A DNA stretch of 64,000 bases from JBKQVT01 sp963727245 (GCA_963727245.1 CAVSFO010000001.1:434001-498000); one strand, 5' to 3'; positions 52,951 through 62,338 are shown, counted from the first letter of the stretch. Notes: generated from the letters alone by a model not told the origin. Program-made: numbers and translations.

Positions 52951-54657
52951 TTACAGGCCGATGCCGTGGCTGGGCGCCGGCGGCGTAGCGGCAGGGGCCG
53001 ACTGGCCCGGATTTTGGGCCACCACCGGCGGCGGTGCCGGCGCGTCGCCCGGCGTGGGCGGACGCTCGCCGTGCAGCCGATACAGCGGCAGGTAGCGATA
53101 GTAGACTTCCAGCGTCAGCGTCGACATGGCGGTGGTGACGATCCGGCCGCCCTTTCCGCTCCAGTTGTCCGGGGCGGGGCGTTCCGGGTCCCAACTGCCC
53201 ATCGCGCAGCCGTCTTTGCACTGGCTTTCGATGAGCGTGTGCCGCATGGCGCGGTTCCACTGGTCCCACTCCGGCCCGCCCCGGTTGAACATCACCTGCG
53301 TGGCGTAGTACCAGTAATAGGTGTCGCGCAGGGCGTTGTCGGAGCTTTCCGGCGGATGGGTGCGGAGGAACTCCTTGCCCTCGAGGATGTCCGCCGCGTC
53401 GGGCTCGGCGCCCAGGTATTGGCGGCAGAGCAGGCCCACGGCGGTCATCGACGTGGTGTACTCGCGATAGGGCTGATAGGCGAACAGTCCGTGGTGTTCT
53501 CCCTTGGCGACGCGTGCCAGCCAGAACTTGCAGTGGTCCAGGTTGAAGGAGCTGACGGCCAGGCCCGCCATCTGGGCGCTCTTCAGCGCCATCACCTGCC
53601 AGCCGAAGACGGAGGTATCGCCGTCTTGCGACTGGAAGTCGTAGCGCCAACTGCCGGCGTCCCGGTTCTGCGCCCGCTCGATGTAGCCCACGGCGGCCTG
53701 GGCGGGGTTGCCGACTTTGGGGTCTTTGGTCATGCCGTAGGCTTCGCACAGGGCGATGGTGGCCAGGCCGTGGGAGTACATGGGCTGTTCGGCGCCGGCG
53801 GACAGGTCGCCGTCGGACGTCTGCCGCTTGATGAGCCAGAAGACGGCCCGCTGCACGGCGTCGCGATAGGGGCCGTCGGTTTTGTGGGTTTGTCCGGCGG
53901 CCAGGAAGCAGAGCAGCGCCAGGGCGGTAGCGCCGGCGTCGGCGCGGATGTTGCTGGCGCCCGCGCATTCGCGTCCCTTGCAATGGTGGGCGAAGTGGGA
54001 GAGGCTCCAACTGCCGCCGCTCTCCTGGTGGCGATAGAACCAGTTCAGTGCCGCGGCGATGGCGAGATCGCCCTGCTTGGTCGCGGAGCCGCCGATCATC
54101 GCCAAGCGGTGTCCGCTGGGGTCGCGGTTGCCGAAGCCGTCCTCGGGCCCGCCGCTGCCGGGGTGGGTGCCCGTGCCGATGCCGGCGCCGACGCCGCCGA
54201 GGCCCAGGACGTGGGTGCCGCGGCCCCAGGCGGCGACACTGAAGCCGCCCAGGCCGCCGAGGTTGGGTTCCTTGCTCTCTTGCTTCGTGCCCCCGCCCGC
54301 CTTCCGAAAGACCTCCGAGGCGTCGTAATAAATCTCCGTCTGCGCCGCCGGCCGCATGACCAGCACTTGCGAATTCAACTCGCTCGTCTCCAGCGGCGCC
54401 TCGCCGAGGTGGAAGTCCTTCAGGTCGGGCAACTCGGCCGGCTCGGTCGCCGGCGTGGTGAAGGACAGCCCCTCGCCGCGGTCGGCCGTGATCAGCTTCA
54501 TGGGCACCAGCAGCAGGCAGAGCATGGCCAGGAAATGCAGCACCGCGCTGCCCGCATACCAGCACCCCTCGGTCCGCGCCCAGTCCTTGAGCCCGGCGAG
54601 CATTTCTGCCCGGGGCGAAAGACCGATGCCGCGCACCGCGTTCCAGATGCGGACCAT
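52951..54657 (-). CDS. Terpene-cyclase-fold (prenyltransferase/squalene oxidase repeat) protein
   Basis: A 568-residue protein. One membrane helix (SAVLHFLAMLCLLLVPMKLI, about residues 37-56) is followed by a Gly-rich linker (AWGRGTHVLGLGGVGAGIGT) and then an alpha/alpha toroid of about six repeats resembling squalene-hopene cyclase and complement C3 folds (ATALALLCFLAAGQTHKTDG, MYSHGLATIALCEAYGMTKD, FGWQVMALKSAQMAGLAVSS, TTSMTAVGLLCRQYLGAEPD). The DxDD motif of cyclases is not seen, so it may act by binding rather than cyclising. It ends in a Pro/Ala-rich tail. Such membrane-anchored members are typical of planctomycetes; function unknown. Confidence 0.85.
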   Translation of the reverse strand: MVRIWNAVRGIGLSPRAEMLAGLKDWARTEGCWYAGSAVLHFLAMLCLLLVPMKLITADRGEGLSFTTPATEPAELPDLKDFHLGEAPLETSELNSQVLVMRPAAQTEIYYDASEVFRKAGGGTKQESKEPNLGGLGGFSVAAWGRGTHVLGLGGVGAGIGTGTHPGSGGPEDGFGNRDPSGHRLAMIGGSATKQGDLAIAAALNWFYRHQESGGSWSLSHFAHHCKGRECAGASNIRADAGATALALLCFLAAGQTHKTDGPYRDAVQRAVFWLIKRQTSDGDLSAGAEQPMYSHGLATIALCEAYGMTKDPKVGNPAQAAVGYIERAQNRDAGSWRYDFQSQDGDTSVFGWQVMALKSAQMAGLAVSSFNLDHCKFWLARVAKGEHHGLFAYQPYREYTTSMTAVGLLCRQYLGAEPDAADILEGKEFLRTHPPESSDNALRDTYYWYYATQVMFNRGGPEWDQWNRAMRHTLIESQCKDGCAMGSWDPERPAPDNWSGKGGRIVTTAMSTLTLEVYYRYLPLYRLHGERPPTPGDAPAPPPVVAQNPGQSAPAATPPAPSHGIGL

Positions 54658-55105
54658 GCTCGTGCCTCAGCGGTTCCGGAGAAGAGAACTCCCGCCCGCG
54701 CGCAATGCCCTTGGTGCGGCGGGAAGTCTATCCCCCAGTATGATTCTCCTGGTCGATGCCGGCAAGTCGCGGACCTGGCCGGCCTGCGCGCGTAACCACT
54801 CTATTGTGGCATTTTACGCCGCCGTTGGCATCCGCGCCGCCGAATTTTCCGGCCCGGCATCCTCCTATCGGGGAGGATGGCATCAGCGGAGGACGGGCAG
54901 CGCCCAGCCGGCACCCGGAGGGTACCCGGGTCCATTTTTCGGCCGAACGGCGTTGCGTTGGCCAACCAGTCGTTGGCCGAAAACATGGACCTGTCCCCTT
55001 TGGCGGCGTTCTCGCGTGGCGCCGGGGGACAGTCCCATTTTCGCTGACACGAAAATCGGGACAGTCCCCGCGCCGCGAAACTTGGGACAATCCCCCGCCG
55101 GCCGC
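54658..55105. repeat. 448-base intergenic block with GGGGACTGTCCC elements
   Basis: It contains a diverged element at about 54925-54998 (GGTCCATTTTTCGGCCGAAC to GACCTGTCCCC), a compact element at 55025-55069 (GGGGACAGTCCCATTTTCGC to CGGGACAGTCCCC, with only a few bases between arms) and a half-unit at 55070-55095. No gene is supported. Confidence 0.8.
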
Positions 55106-55357
55106 TCAGTCCGACTTGCGGACCTCGTGGACGATGTCGCGAAGTTCGTCGATCGAGATGTCTTCCAGCCGCTTGCCGCGCTGGTCGAGCTGCTCGTTGA
55201 TCTTCACGGCCGTCTCCTGCATGACGGCATGGGTCTGTTGGCTGCCGCCGCAAAGGAGGAAGTTGCTTCCCCGGGTGATGCGGGTCTGCCCGTCCTGGTG
55301 ATCGAAGGCCAACCCGAGCAGGGCGGCCGATTTCTGCTCTGTGCGTGCTGCTTTCAC
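55106..55357 (-). CDS. Small protein encoded with the FHA protein
   Basis: An 83-residue protein not recognised by function. It starts GTG, overlapping the FHA gene stop by 4 bases (55354-55357), so translation is coupled. The sequence has FDHQDGQTRITRGSNFLLCG and a helical C-terminus (EQLDQRGKRLEDISIDELRD) with acidic residues. No domain, signal or membrane helix is visible. The operon with an FHA phosphopeptide-binding protein suggests a role in the same signalling or assembly process. Confidence 0.7.
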   Translation of the reverse strand: MKAARTEQKSAALLGLAFDHQDGQTRITRGSNFLLCGGSQQTHAVMQETAVKINEQLDQRGKRLEDISIDELRDIVHEVRKSD

Positions 55358-56003
55358 GACTTGCGACGGAGAAATTGCTTGAGCATGTCGGCGGCCGCCT
55401 CGCGACTGGTCTCGGCGGTCAGCTTCTTCGCCTGCACTTCGGGCCCCAAAAACGGCGGCGGCTTGCCCGGCTTCGCTTCCTTCTCGACCGGCGCCGCCGG
55501 CTGCGGCGGCTGCTGGGACGTCGCCTGCGCGGCGGGGGCCGGCAGCGGGCGAGTGTCGCCGAGGTGGCCATTCGGGCCGCTTTCCGCCGCGTCGTCCTCG
55601 TCCTCCAACCAGTCGCTGACGTCCACCTCCTCGCCGGAGGCCGTCTCGACCGTTCGCGCCAAGGCCTCCTGCACGTTGCGGACCTTGGGTTTCCTTTTTC
55701 CACTGACGCTGACGGTCAACTGGACCTCGAACTCCAGCGGACCGACCTGCAAGTGGTCGCCGGCCTTCAATTCCTGTTCGGCGGTGAGTCGCTGGCCGTT
55801 CAGGAAGGTGCCGTTGCTGCTGCCCAAATCGCGGACAGCCGCCAGGCCTTCGCCCGTGCGGATTACGCAGTGGTGGCGGCTGATCCGCCGCTTTGCGCCC
55901 GCAACTGGCACCCTTCCGCCCGGCCGATCAAGAACTCCGGCCCGGAAACCGCGATGGCTTGCCCGGGGTGTTTCCCGCCGACGGTAATGAGTTTGACTTC
56001 CAT
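55354..56003 (-). CDS. FHA-domain protein (frameshifted)
   Basis: A protein of about 217 residues. The start at 56003 gives MEVKLITVGGKHPGQAIAVS and the FHA strand FLIGRAEGCQL. After one missing base near 55905 the core continues RRISRHHCVI and DLGSSNGTFLNGQRLTAEQE, the residues that bind phosphothreonine. A long disordered Pro/Ala/Glu-rich C-terminus (residues about 125-217) includes ETSREAAADMLKQFLRRKS. It overlaps the small partner gene by 4 bases. FHA domains dock to kinase-phosphorylated partners; no kinase gene is adjacent. Confidence 0.82.
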
Positions 56004-56146
56004 AGCCGCACCGGTAAGTTACCCGAGGTTGTCCCCCTCTAGTTCAATAATACCCGCGATCACCATCAAATATCAATGTAACAAGGATTTCTCCCCAAGT
56101 CAAAGGGACTATTGCCCCCGCTGTTGGGTCACGGCGGAAGGCAGCC

Positions 56147-56162
56147 GGAGGCGTTAGCCTCC
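56147..56162. repeat. Hairpin GGAGGC-GTTA-GCCTCC
   Basis: Six-base stem with GTTA loop in the gap between the protease and FHA genes. On the other strand it reads GGAGGC-TAAC-GCCTCC, the same design as 19567-19586. Confidence 0.75.
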
Positions 56163-56215
56163 AGATCGGAGGGCGAAAGAGATGCCGGGCAGGCGGTTTG
56201 GCAGCCGCGGTATCG

Positions 56216-57208
56216 TTAGCCGACGGCCGCCCCGATCAGGCGGATGCCATGGAAAAGCAGGGCAAAGACGCCGATGCCCGCCAGGATCGCCTCGATTCGC
56301 TCAGCCCGGCTGTCCGGCAGCGGCAGCGTGATCGGCAACGGCAACGGCGTCGCCGCCGCAGGCTGGGCCGCGGCGAAGGCAGGCGCCGCCGGGGGTGGCT
56401 CAGCCTGGCGATCGACCGCCGCTGGGGCAGGCGCCGAGGGCGGCGGCGGGCAGAATTTCGGCGGCGCCGGCTCCTGCGTGGCCAAAGCCGCCGGCAACGC
56501 CCCGTGCGCAATCGGCGACCCCTGCCGGGCAACCATCGCCGGATTGACCGGAAGCCGCTGGAAGTCGCCGCCCACGGCGGCCACGAAGAGCCGCACGCGG
56601 CCACAGTAGCTCCCCATCGTGTACTGGCCCGTCAGAAAACTGTCGTTGGAGCCGAAGAGCACGCCGGCCAGTTCGCCGCGGGCATTGAAGATCGGGCCGC
56701 CGGAGTCGCCCTGCCGGGCGGCAACGTTCACTTCCACGATCTCACTGGGATTGTTTCCCCCCGGCGAAAGATACTCGGTGCAATATCCGGAGATCGCCCG
56801 ATACGAATCCCGTCCGTAGCCGGCGATGGTCAGCACTTCGCCCGGCCGCGCGGGCGCCGCCGACAGCCAGACGGGCGGGACGTTGGGGCGCCAGATGGCC
56901 AGCGCGGCCAGGTCCCAGGTGTGGTCGGTCTTCAGCACCACCGCGCCGGAGCTGAAGCCGTCGGGAAAGGAGACCAGGATGGTGCCGGCGGTGTCGCGAA
57001 CGACATGCCAATTGGTGATGACCAGGCCGTGCGTCTGGTTGACGGCCACCAGCACGCCGGAGCCCAGCGAAGCGCCCTCGCGGTCGATGCTGGTCACGCG
57101 CACCACGGCCGGATGCGGGGTTTGTGCCGGCGCCGACGAGAACGACGGCCAGCCCACCGCGGTGGAAGCCGCGCCAAGCACGATCAACATCGCCGGCAGG
57201 CGTTTCAT
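56216..57208 (-). CDS. Exported trypsin-like serine protease with C-terminal membrane helix
   Basis: A 330-residue protein with signal peptide (MLIVLGAASTAVGWPSFSSA) and a chymotrypsin-fold domain. The triad is visible as VITNWHVV, TWDLAALAIW and RQGDSGGPIFNARG. There is no PDZ domain. After a Pro/Ala-rich linker (residues about 230-295) comes a final membrane helix (ILAGIGVFALLFHGIRLIGA). It should sit in the periplasm and be tethered to a membrane at its C-terminus. Planctomycetes have many such proteases, thought to act in envelope quality control. Confidence 0.85.
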   Translation of the reverse strand: MKRLPAMLIVLGAASTAVGWPSFSSAPAQTPHPAVVRVTSIDREGASLGSGVLVAVNQTHGLVITNWHVVRDTAGTILVSFPDGFSSGAVVLKTDHTWDLAALAIWRPNVPPVWLSAAPARPGEVLTIAGYGRDSYRAISGYCTEYLSPGGNNPSEIVEVNVAARQGDSGGPIFNARGELAGVLFGSNDSFLTGQYTMGSYCGRVRLFVAAVGGDFQRLPVNPAMVARQGSPIAHGALPAALATQEPAPPKFCPPPPSAPAPAAVDRQAEPPPAAPAFAAAQPAAATPLPLPITLPLPDSRAERIEAILAGIGVFALLFHGIRLIGAAVG

Positions 57209-57612
57209 TGCGGTGGCAACCTGTCCTGGGGAAGGCGGGGAAGATGCCGTCTTCTTGTTTGTCGGGCGTCTGGCCGCAGAAGTAGAGCATCCAGCCGCGC
57301 GGCGGCACGGGCCGCTCAGCGCTCAGCGCGCGGAACATTCGGCAGAGCAGGAAAAAGAGGTAGAAGTGAAGGGGGAAGGAGATTAAGGATGAAGGATGAA
57401 GGATAAAGGATGAACAAGGCAACGAGCCGGTGGCGTCAGCCACCGGATATCGTGGAAGGCGGAAGGGGGAGGGAGATTCAAGGATAAAGGATGAGCAAGG
57501 CAACGAGCCGGTGGCGTCAGCCACCGGATATCGTGGAAGGCGGAAGGGGGAGGGCGGCGAAACCGCAAACGACGGACCTCCCCACTCCCTAAATCCCTAA
57601 ATCCCTAATTCC
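57209..57612. repeat. 404-base intergenic block with an 81-base tandem repeat
   Basis: Two copies of an 81-base unit (about 57400-57480 and 57481-57559) share GGATAAAGGATGA, CAAGGCAACGAGCC and the hairpin CCGGTGGC-GTCA-GCCACCGG. After them come a GGCGAAACCGCAAACG motif and TCCCTAAATCCCTAAATCCC near 57585-57606. No gene is supported here. Confidence 0.85.
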
Positions 57613-58992
57613 CTAATTCGTCGCCTTGGCCAGGGTAAGCGTCATGTCGACGCGCGACGCCGTGCGGTCCTTGGGGTTGATGTGGAGAAACACGAAGTGG
57701 ACCGTATCGCCCGGCTTGATCCGGTCCAACAACAGCCCCAGGTGGTCCATGTCGCGGGGCCGGATGTTGTTGACGCGGGCCAGGATGTCTCCGCGCCTCG
57801 GCGGCGTCTGTAGCCTGCTGTATGGGGGGCCCTCGGCCACGCGGGTAATCATCACGCCGTGCTCAACGCGCATCGCCGTGCCTCGAACCATCTCCGGGCT
57901 GAGCGTTTGGGCCGCCATACCGAATTTCTCCCGCAGGATGGCGTCACCATTGGGCTTGGGCCGGGCGCCGAGCTTGAGCGACGCCTCCACGGGCGCGTCG
58001 GCGCGGAGCAGTTCCAAGTGCAGCACGTCGCCGGCCCTATGGTCGATCAGGGACAAGAGGAATTCGCAGCGGCCGATGATGGTGCGGCCGTCGACGACCT
58101 TGATGATGTCGCCGGGACGGATGCCGGCCGCAGCCGCCGGCGACATGGCGGCCACCTCGGCCACCGCGCAAGGCTCCTGCGGCAATTCTTGGGTGCGCAG
58201 CCCGGTGGAGATGCAGTAGAGCCGTTCCACGTCCAGCATCTCTGGCAGGGTGTGACGGATGGCGGTGGCGGAAATGCCGAAACCGATATTGGACGCTCCC
58301 GGCTGCAAGGCCGCGGTTACGCCCACGACTTCACCGAGGACGTTGAACCACGGGCCCCCGGAACTGCCCGGATTGATGGTGGCATCGGTCTGCAACAGGT
58401 TGCGCAAGGTGATGCCGGGCAGGGAGGTGGGCTGCGCTTCGCGGCCCGCGGCGCTGATGATCCCGCTCGTGCAGGTGTGTTGCAGTCCGCTGGGGTTGCT
58501 GATGACGACGATCGTCTCACCGAGGATGAAATCGCCGCTCTTGCCCAGTTGCACCGGGGTCAGTTTCCGGCCGGCCGAGACCTTCAGCAAGGCCAAGTCG
58601 TATTCCCGGGACACGCCGATCAACTCGGCCGGATATTTCCTGCCGTCGATCAGCGTCGCATGATAGGAAATCACCCTTTCCACGGCATGGGCGTTGGTGA
58701 TGAAGAAACCGCTTTCATGGACGACGAAGCCGCTGCCGATGGCGATCATGCGGCGGTCCAGGGAAGGAACGCTGAAAAACTCCTCCAGCGACGGGCCGGG
58801 CACCGTGACCATCGGCCCGGTCAGATAAACCACCGAATCCTTCCAGCGGTGAAAGACCTCGACCACGGGCGTCCGCCGCGGATCGGTGGGGCTGATCATG
58901 TCCAGCTTCATCTGGCCGAGCGCCGGGCCGCCGGCCGCCCAGAGCAGCGTCGTCAGCAGGGCGTACAAACAGGTCGCGGCAGGCAATCGCAT
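57613..58992 (-). CDS. HtrA/DegP-like serine protease with two PDZ domains
   Basis: A 459-residue secreted protease. Signal peptide (LYALLTTLLWAAGGPALGQ) is followed by a trypsin-like domain with the triad residues in FFITNAHAVE, SREYDLALLKV and INPGSSGGPWF. PDZ 1 (about residues 270-340, AAGIRPGDIIKVVDGRTIIG) and PDZ 2 (about 370-455, PPRRGDILARVNNIRPRDMD) complete the HtrA layout. HtrA proteins degrade or refold damaged envelope proteins. GGAGAGGAAG precedes the start at 58992. Another serine protease lies downstream on the same strand, 404 bases apart. Confidence 0.9.
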   Translation of the reverse strand: MRLPAATCLYALLTTLLWAAGGPALGQMKLDMISPTDPRRTPVVEVFHRWKDSVVYLTGPMVTVPGPSLEEFFSVPSLDRRMIAIGSGFVVHESGFFITNAHAVERVISYHATLIDGRKYPAELIGVSREYDLALLKVSAGRKLTPVQLGKSGDFILGETIVVISNPSGLQHTCTSGIISAAGREAQPTSLPGITLRNLLQTDATINPGSSGGPWFNVLGEVVGVTAALQPGASNIGFGISATAIRHTLPEMLDVERLYCISTGLRTQELPQEPCAVAEVAAMSPAAAAGIRPGDIIKVVDGRTIIGRCEFLLSLIDHRAGDVLHLELLRADAPVEASLKLGARPKPNGDAILREKFGMAAQTLSPEMVRGTAMRVEHGVMITRVAEGPPYSRLQTPPRRGDILARVNNIRPRDMDHLGLLLDRIKPGDTVHFVFLHINPKDRTASRVDMTLTLAKATN

Positions 58993-59151
58993 CGTGTTCT
59001 TCCTCTCCGGTTGAGGGAAAAAAAGCAGGGGCCTCACGACAGCAATCAAGTATACGCGAAATGGGGCGGCTATGCGCAGGGCCTCCCCCTGGAAACCGTC
59101 GCGATCGCGGCACATTTCCGCCGCGCACCGCGACTACGGCGGCCGTAGCCG

Positions 59152-60813
59152 CTACCAGTTCAGGCCGAAGCGCTCGCCGCCGGCCGCTTTGCCCAATCCG
59201 CCTTGTAGGGATTGGTCGCTGCGCCGTTTTCGTTTCGACGCGGGGGGCAGGGCGGACTGAGCGGCCTCGGCCTCTTCTTTCTCTTTCTTGGTCGGCTCCG
59301 GCTTGGAGAGGGCCTTCATGGAGAGGCTGATCCGCTGGGCCTCGGGGTTGACGGAGAGGACCAGGACCTCGACTTCGTCCCCCTCGTGGACCACGTCGCT
59401 GGCCCGCCACACGCGCTTGTGCGAAAGCTCGCTGATGTGGACCAGTCCCTCCACGCCCGGCTCCAGCTCGACGAAGGCCCCGAACTCCATGAGCTTGGTG
59501 ACCTTGCCGCGCACGACGCCGTTGGCCGGATACTTGGCCGCCGCGGCGGTCCAGGGATTTTCCAGCAACTCGCGATAGGACAGGCCGATCTTGCCGGTGG
59601 CGCGATCGATCTTTTCGATCTTGACCTGGATCTTCTGCCCCTCGCTGAGCACTTCGCGGGGATGATTGACGCGATACCAGGCCAACTGGCTGACGTGCAC
59701 CAGGCCGTCGACGCCGTTGCCGATTTCGACGAACGCGCCGAAGTCCATGAGTTTCCGCACCAGGCCCTCGTGGACCTGGCCCGGCTCGAGCGACTCCAGC
59801 ATTTTCTGGCGGGCTTCTTCCTTTTCTCGTTCCAGCACGGCGCGGCGGCTGAGCACGAGGTTCTTTCGCAGCGGATTGGCTTCGCTGATCAGGCAGGTCA
59901 TCCGCTGGCCGACGAACTGCGCCAGGTCCTCGACGCGGTAAAGCGAGATCTGGCTGACGGGAATGAAGCCGCGGATGTGGTTGACCTCGCATTCCAGGCC
60001 GCCGCTGTTGTGGCCCGTCACTTGGGCGTCGACCATCATCCCTTCGTTCAGGTCGCCCCAATCGCTGATGTCGGCGGCCGCCTCGGGAAGCCGCAAATCG
60101 TACAGGCCGTCGTCGGCGTTGAGCCGCTGCACGACCACCTCGACGGCGTCGCCCGCTTTGGGCGGCGCGGCAAACTGGTGCAAGGGCAGGCAGCCCTGCT
60201 CGCGGCCCCCCAATTCGATGAAGACCTCGTCGCGCCGCACGGCGACCACGCGTCCGGTGTGCCGCGATTCCGGCTCGAAGGCCTCTTCGCCGCCGAAGAC
60301 GTCGCCGGTCCGCATCCAGGCGTCGAAGGAGCTATCGCCCAGCGCCATGTCGAGTTCGGCGTCCATGTCCAGCCCAGAGGACGACTCGTCGCCCGGCCCG
60401 GACACGGACTCGTCCTCAGCCACAGGCGGAGTAGCCGCGGCCGGCGCGGCGACCGCTTGCGGCGCACTTGGCGGCGGCGGCTCTGCTGCACGCGGCGGCG
60501 GCGGCGCCGCACTGGCCGGGGGTGCATCTTCGCTCGCTTTCGGCTCCTCGACGGGGGTCCAATCGCGCCGCCGTCGGCGCCGATAGGCCGCCGGATCGCG
60601 CTGCGAACCGATGAGGAAGGGGCGGCGCGCCGCTTCGGCCGCCTCCTGGTTGGATGGCGGCCCGGCGGCGGACTCGGCCGGGCGGAAAGGTGGCTCTTGA
60701 GGCGGCTCGTCGCCGGGGTGAGGATTTGGATCGCTGCCTGTCAATGCTGGGGCCCCCTTGCTTGGATACACGCCCAACGGCGTACGGCCGTCCAACCGGC
60801 CACGATATTCCAT
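59152..60813 (-). CDS. S1 RNA-binding protein (ribosomal protein S1-like)
   Basis: A 553-residue protein. The first 200 residues are disordered and Pro/Ala/Glu-rich (PASAAPPPPRAAEPPPPSAP). Four S1 domains follow: RHTGRVVAVRRDEVFIELGG (degenerate), EGMMVDAQVTGHNSGGLECE, GQVHEGLVRKLMDFGAFVEI and GVVRGKVTKLMEFGAFVELE; the last two are closest to canonical S1 (VHVSQL and VHISEL ends). The tail is basic (PASKRKRRSDQSLQGG). In bacteria such proteins deliver mRNA to the 30S subunit. The start at 60813 is used because the upstream frame crosses a repeat element. Confidence 0.85.
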   Translation of the reverse strand: MEYRGRLDGRTPLGVYPSKGAPALTGSDPNPHPGDEPPQEPPFRPAESAAGPPSNQEAAEAARRPFLIGSQRDPAAYRRRRRRDWTPVEEPKASEDAPPASAAPPPPRAAEPPPPSAPQAVAAPAAATPPVAEDESVSGPGDESSSGLDMDAELDMALGDSSFDAWMRTGDVFGGEEAFEPESRHTGRVVAVRRDEVFIELGGREQGCLPLHQFAAPPKAGDAVEVVVQRLNADDGLYDLRLPEAAADISDWGDLNEGMMVDAQVTGHNSGGLECEVNHIRGFIPVSQISLYRVEDLAQFVGQRMTCLISEANPLRKNLVLSRRAVLEREKEEARQKMLESLEPGQVHEGLVRKLMDFGAFVEIGNGVDGLVHVSQLAWYRVNHPREVLSEGQKIQVKIEKIDRATGKIGLSYRELLENPWTAAAAKYPANGVVRGKVTKLMEFGAFVELEPGVEGLVHISELSHKRVWRASDVVHEGDEVEVLVLSVNPEAQRISLSMKALSKPEPTKKEKEEAEAAQSALPPASKRKRRSDQSLQGGLGKAAGGERFGLNW

Positions 60814-60922
60814 TCTATGTGGCCTATGGCGATTTCGCAACAGAGCGGCACCCTCGGGCGTCTGGCCTTCCCCGGCCGGTCGAATCGGGGTATCCTGAAT
60901 GATGTCGGCTGCGGAAGCACCT

Positions 60923-61024
60923 GTAGGGTGGGTCGAGCGCAGCGAGCCCCACCAGGAAACGGCCCAATCGTGGCTGGTGGGGCTCGCGACCATGCTTCGC
61001 ACGGTGCCCCTCGATCCACCCTAC
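60923..61024. repeat. TAGGGTGGGTCGAGC element with insertion in one arm
   Basis: Left arm 60923-60953 is the standard 31-base sequence; the right arm (60976-61024) carries an extra stretch of about 18 bases (GACCATGCTTCGCACGGTGC) before continuing CTCGATCCACCCTAC. It lies between the divergent S1 and aminotransferase genes, occupying the shared promoter region. Confidence 0.85.
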
Positions 61025-61091
61025 CCCCGGTCCGCCCTCCGCCACAGAAACTAAGTACAGTCCCCGATCCAACTTTCGCGGTCCCCCACGG

Positions 61092-62338
61092 ATGAGTGAC
61101 GTACCCCCGACGGGCGAGCCGGTCCCGCAAAATCGGCCCTTTACAATCGAGGTGGCAGAACGCGTTCGCCGCCTGCCTCCTTATCTGTTTGCCCAAATCA
61201 ATCGCCTGATGTACGAAAAACGCCGCGGCGGCGACGACGTGATCGATTTGGGCATGGGAAACCCCTCCGATCCGCCCCAGGACCTGGTCGTGGAAAAGCT
61301 CGCCGAGGCCGCCCGCGACCCCAAAAATCACGGCTACAGCGAAGCCATGGGCATCCTCAGCCTGCGGCGGGAAGTGGCCGCCAAGTATTTCAAAATCCAC
61401 GGCGTCCACCTCGATCCGCAGCGGGAAGTGGTCGTCTGCCTGGGGTCCAAGGAAGGCTTCAGCCATCTTTGCCTGGCCCTGGTCGGGCCCGGCGACACCG
61501 CCATCGTGCCCGCCCCCTTCTATCCGGCCCACCTCTACGCCGTCGCCTTGGCCGCCGCCAACGCCATCCTCCTGGAGGTGACCCAGCCGGAGCAACTGCT
61601 GGCCAACGTCGATTACACCTGCCGCCACATGGTGCCGCGGCCGAAGGTATGGATCCTCAATTTCCCCCACAACCCCTCGACCACCGTGGTGGAGCCGGAA
61701 TTCTACGTGGAAGTAGTCAAGCTGGCGAAAAAATACGGCTTCATGGTGATCAGCGACCTGGCCTACGCCGACGTGACCTTCGACGGTTACAAGACGCCCA
61801 GTTTTCTGGCGGCGCCGGGGGCCCTGGACGTGGGCGTCGAATTGACCACCATGAGCAAGGGCTACAACATGGCGGGCTGGCGGATCGGCTTCTGCGCCGG
61901 CAACGCCGAAATGATTCGCACCCTGGCGACGATCAAGGGCTACTACGACTACGGCATGTTTCGCCCCATCCAGATTGCCGCCATCATGGCCATCCGCCAT
62001 ACCGATGCGGCCGTCGAGGCCCAGGCGGCCATCTACCAGCGGCGCCGCGACGTGCTCTGCGACGGCCTGGAGCGGCTCGGCTGGCCCATCACGCGGCCGA
62101 AGGCCACCATGTTCGTCTGGGCGAAGATTCCCGAGCCCTGGGCCAGCCAGATGACGTCCATCGACCTGGCCATGAAGCTGCTTCAGGAAGGGGACGTGGC
62201 CGTCAGTCCCGGCGGCGGCTTCGGCCCGGCCGGCGAGGGATACTTGCGCTGGCGCTGGTCGAAAACGAGAACCGGCTCCGCCAGGCGGTCCGGCAGATCG
62301 GCCGCTGTTTGGGATCGGGCAAGGAAGAAAAGGGATAA
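61092..62338 (+). CDS. Aminotransferase, AlaC/DapL-like (frameshifted near the end)
   Basis: A class I/II PLP-dependent aminotransferase of about 415 residues. The N-terminal PPYLFAQINRLMYEKRRGGD and IDLGMGNPSDPP, the NFPHNPSTTVV segment, and the PLP lysine in TMSKGYNMAGWRIGFCAGN are typical. These enzymes transaminate alanine or LL-diaminopimelate. The frame shifts near 62252, where one C is missing in TTGCGCTGGCGCTGG; the correct end reads ALVENENRLRQAVRQIGRCL. No other lysine-pathway gene is nearby, so alanine aminotransferase is slightly favoured. Confidence 0.85.

Noticed and set aside
52060..54795. A 911-codon plus-strand open frame
   Set aside because: Antisense shadow of the spermidine-synthase-like and terpene-cyclase-fold genes.
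54356..55987. A 543-codon plus-strand open frame over the FHA operon and repeats
   Set aside because: It crosses several palindromic repeats and lies antisense to the FHA and terpene-cyclase-fold genes; composition is not protein-like.
59061..59330. Small plus-strand gene beyond the S1 gene end
   Set aside because: Arg/Ala-rich overlapping frames opposite the S1 C-terminus, without start signal or conserved pattern.
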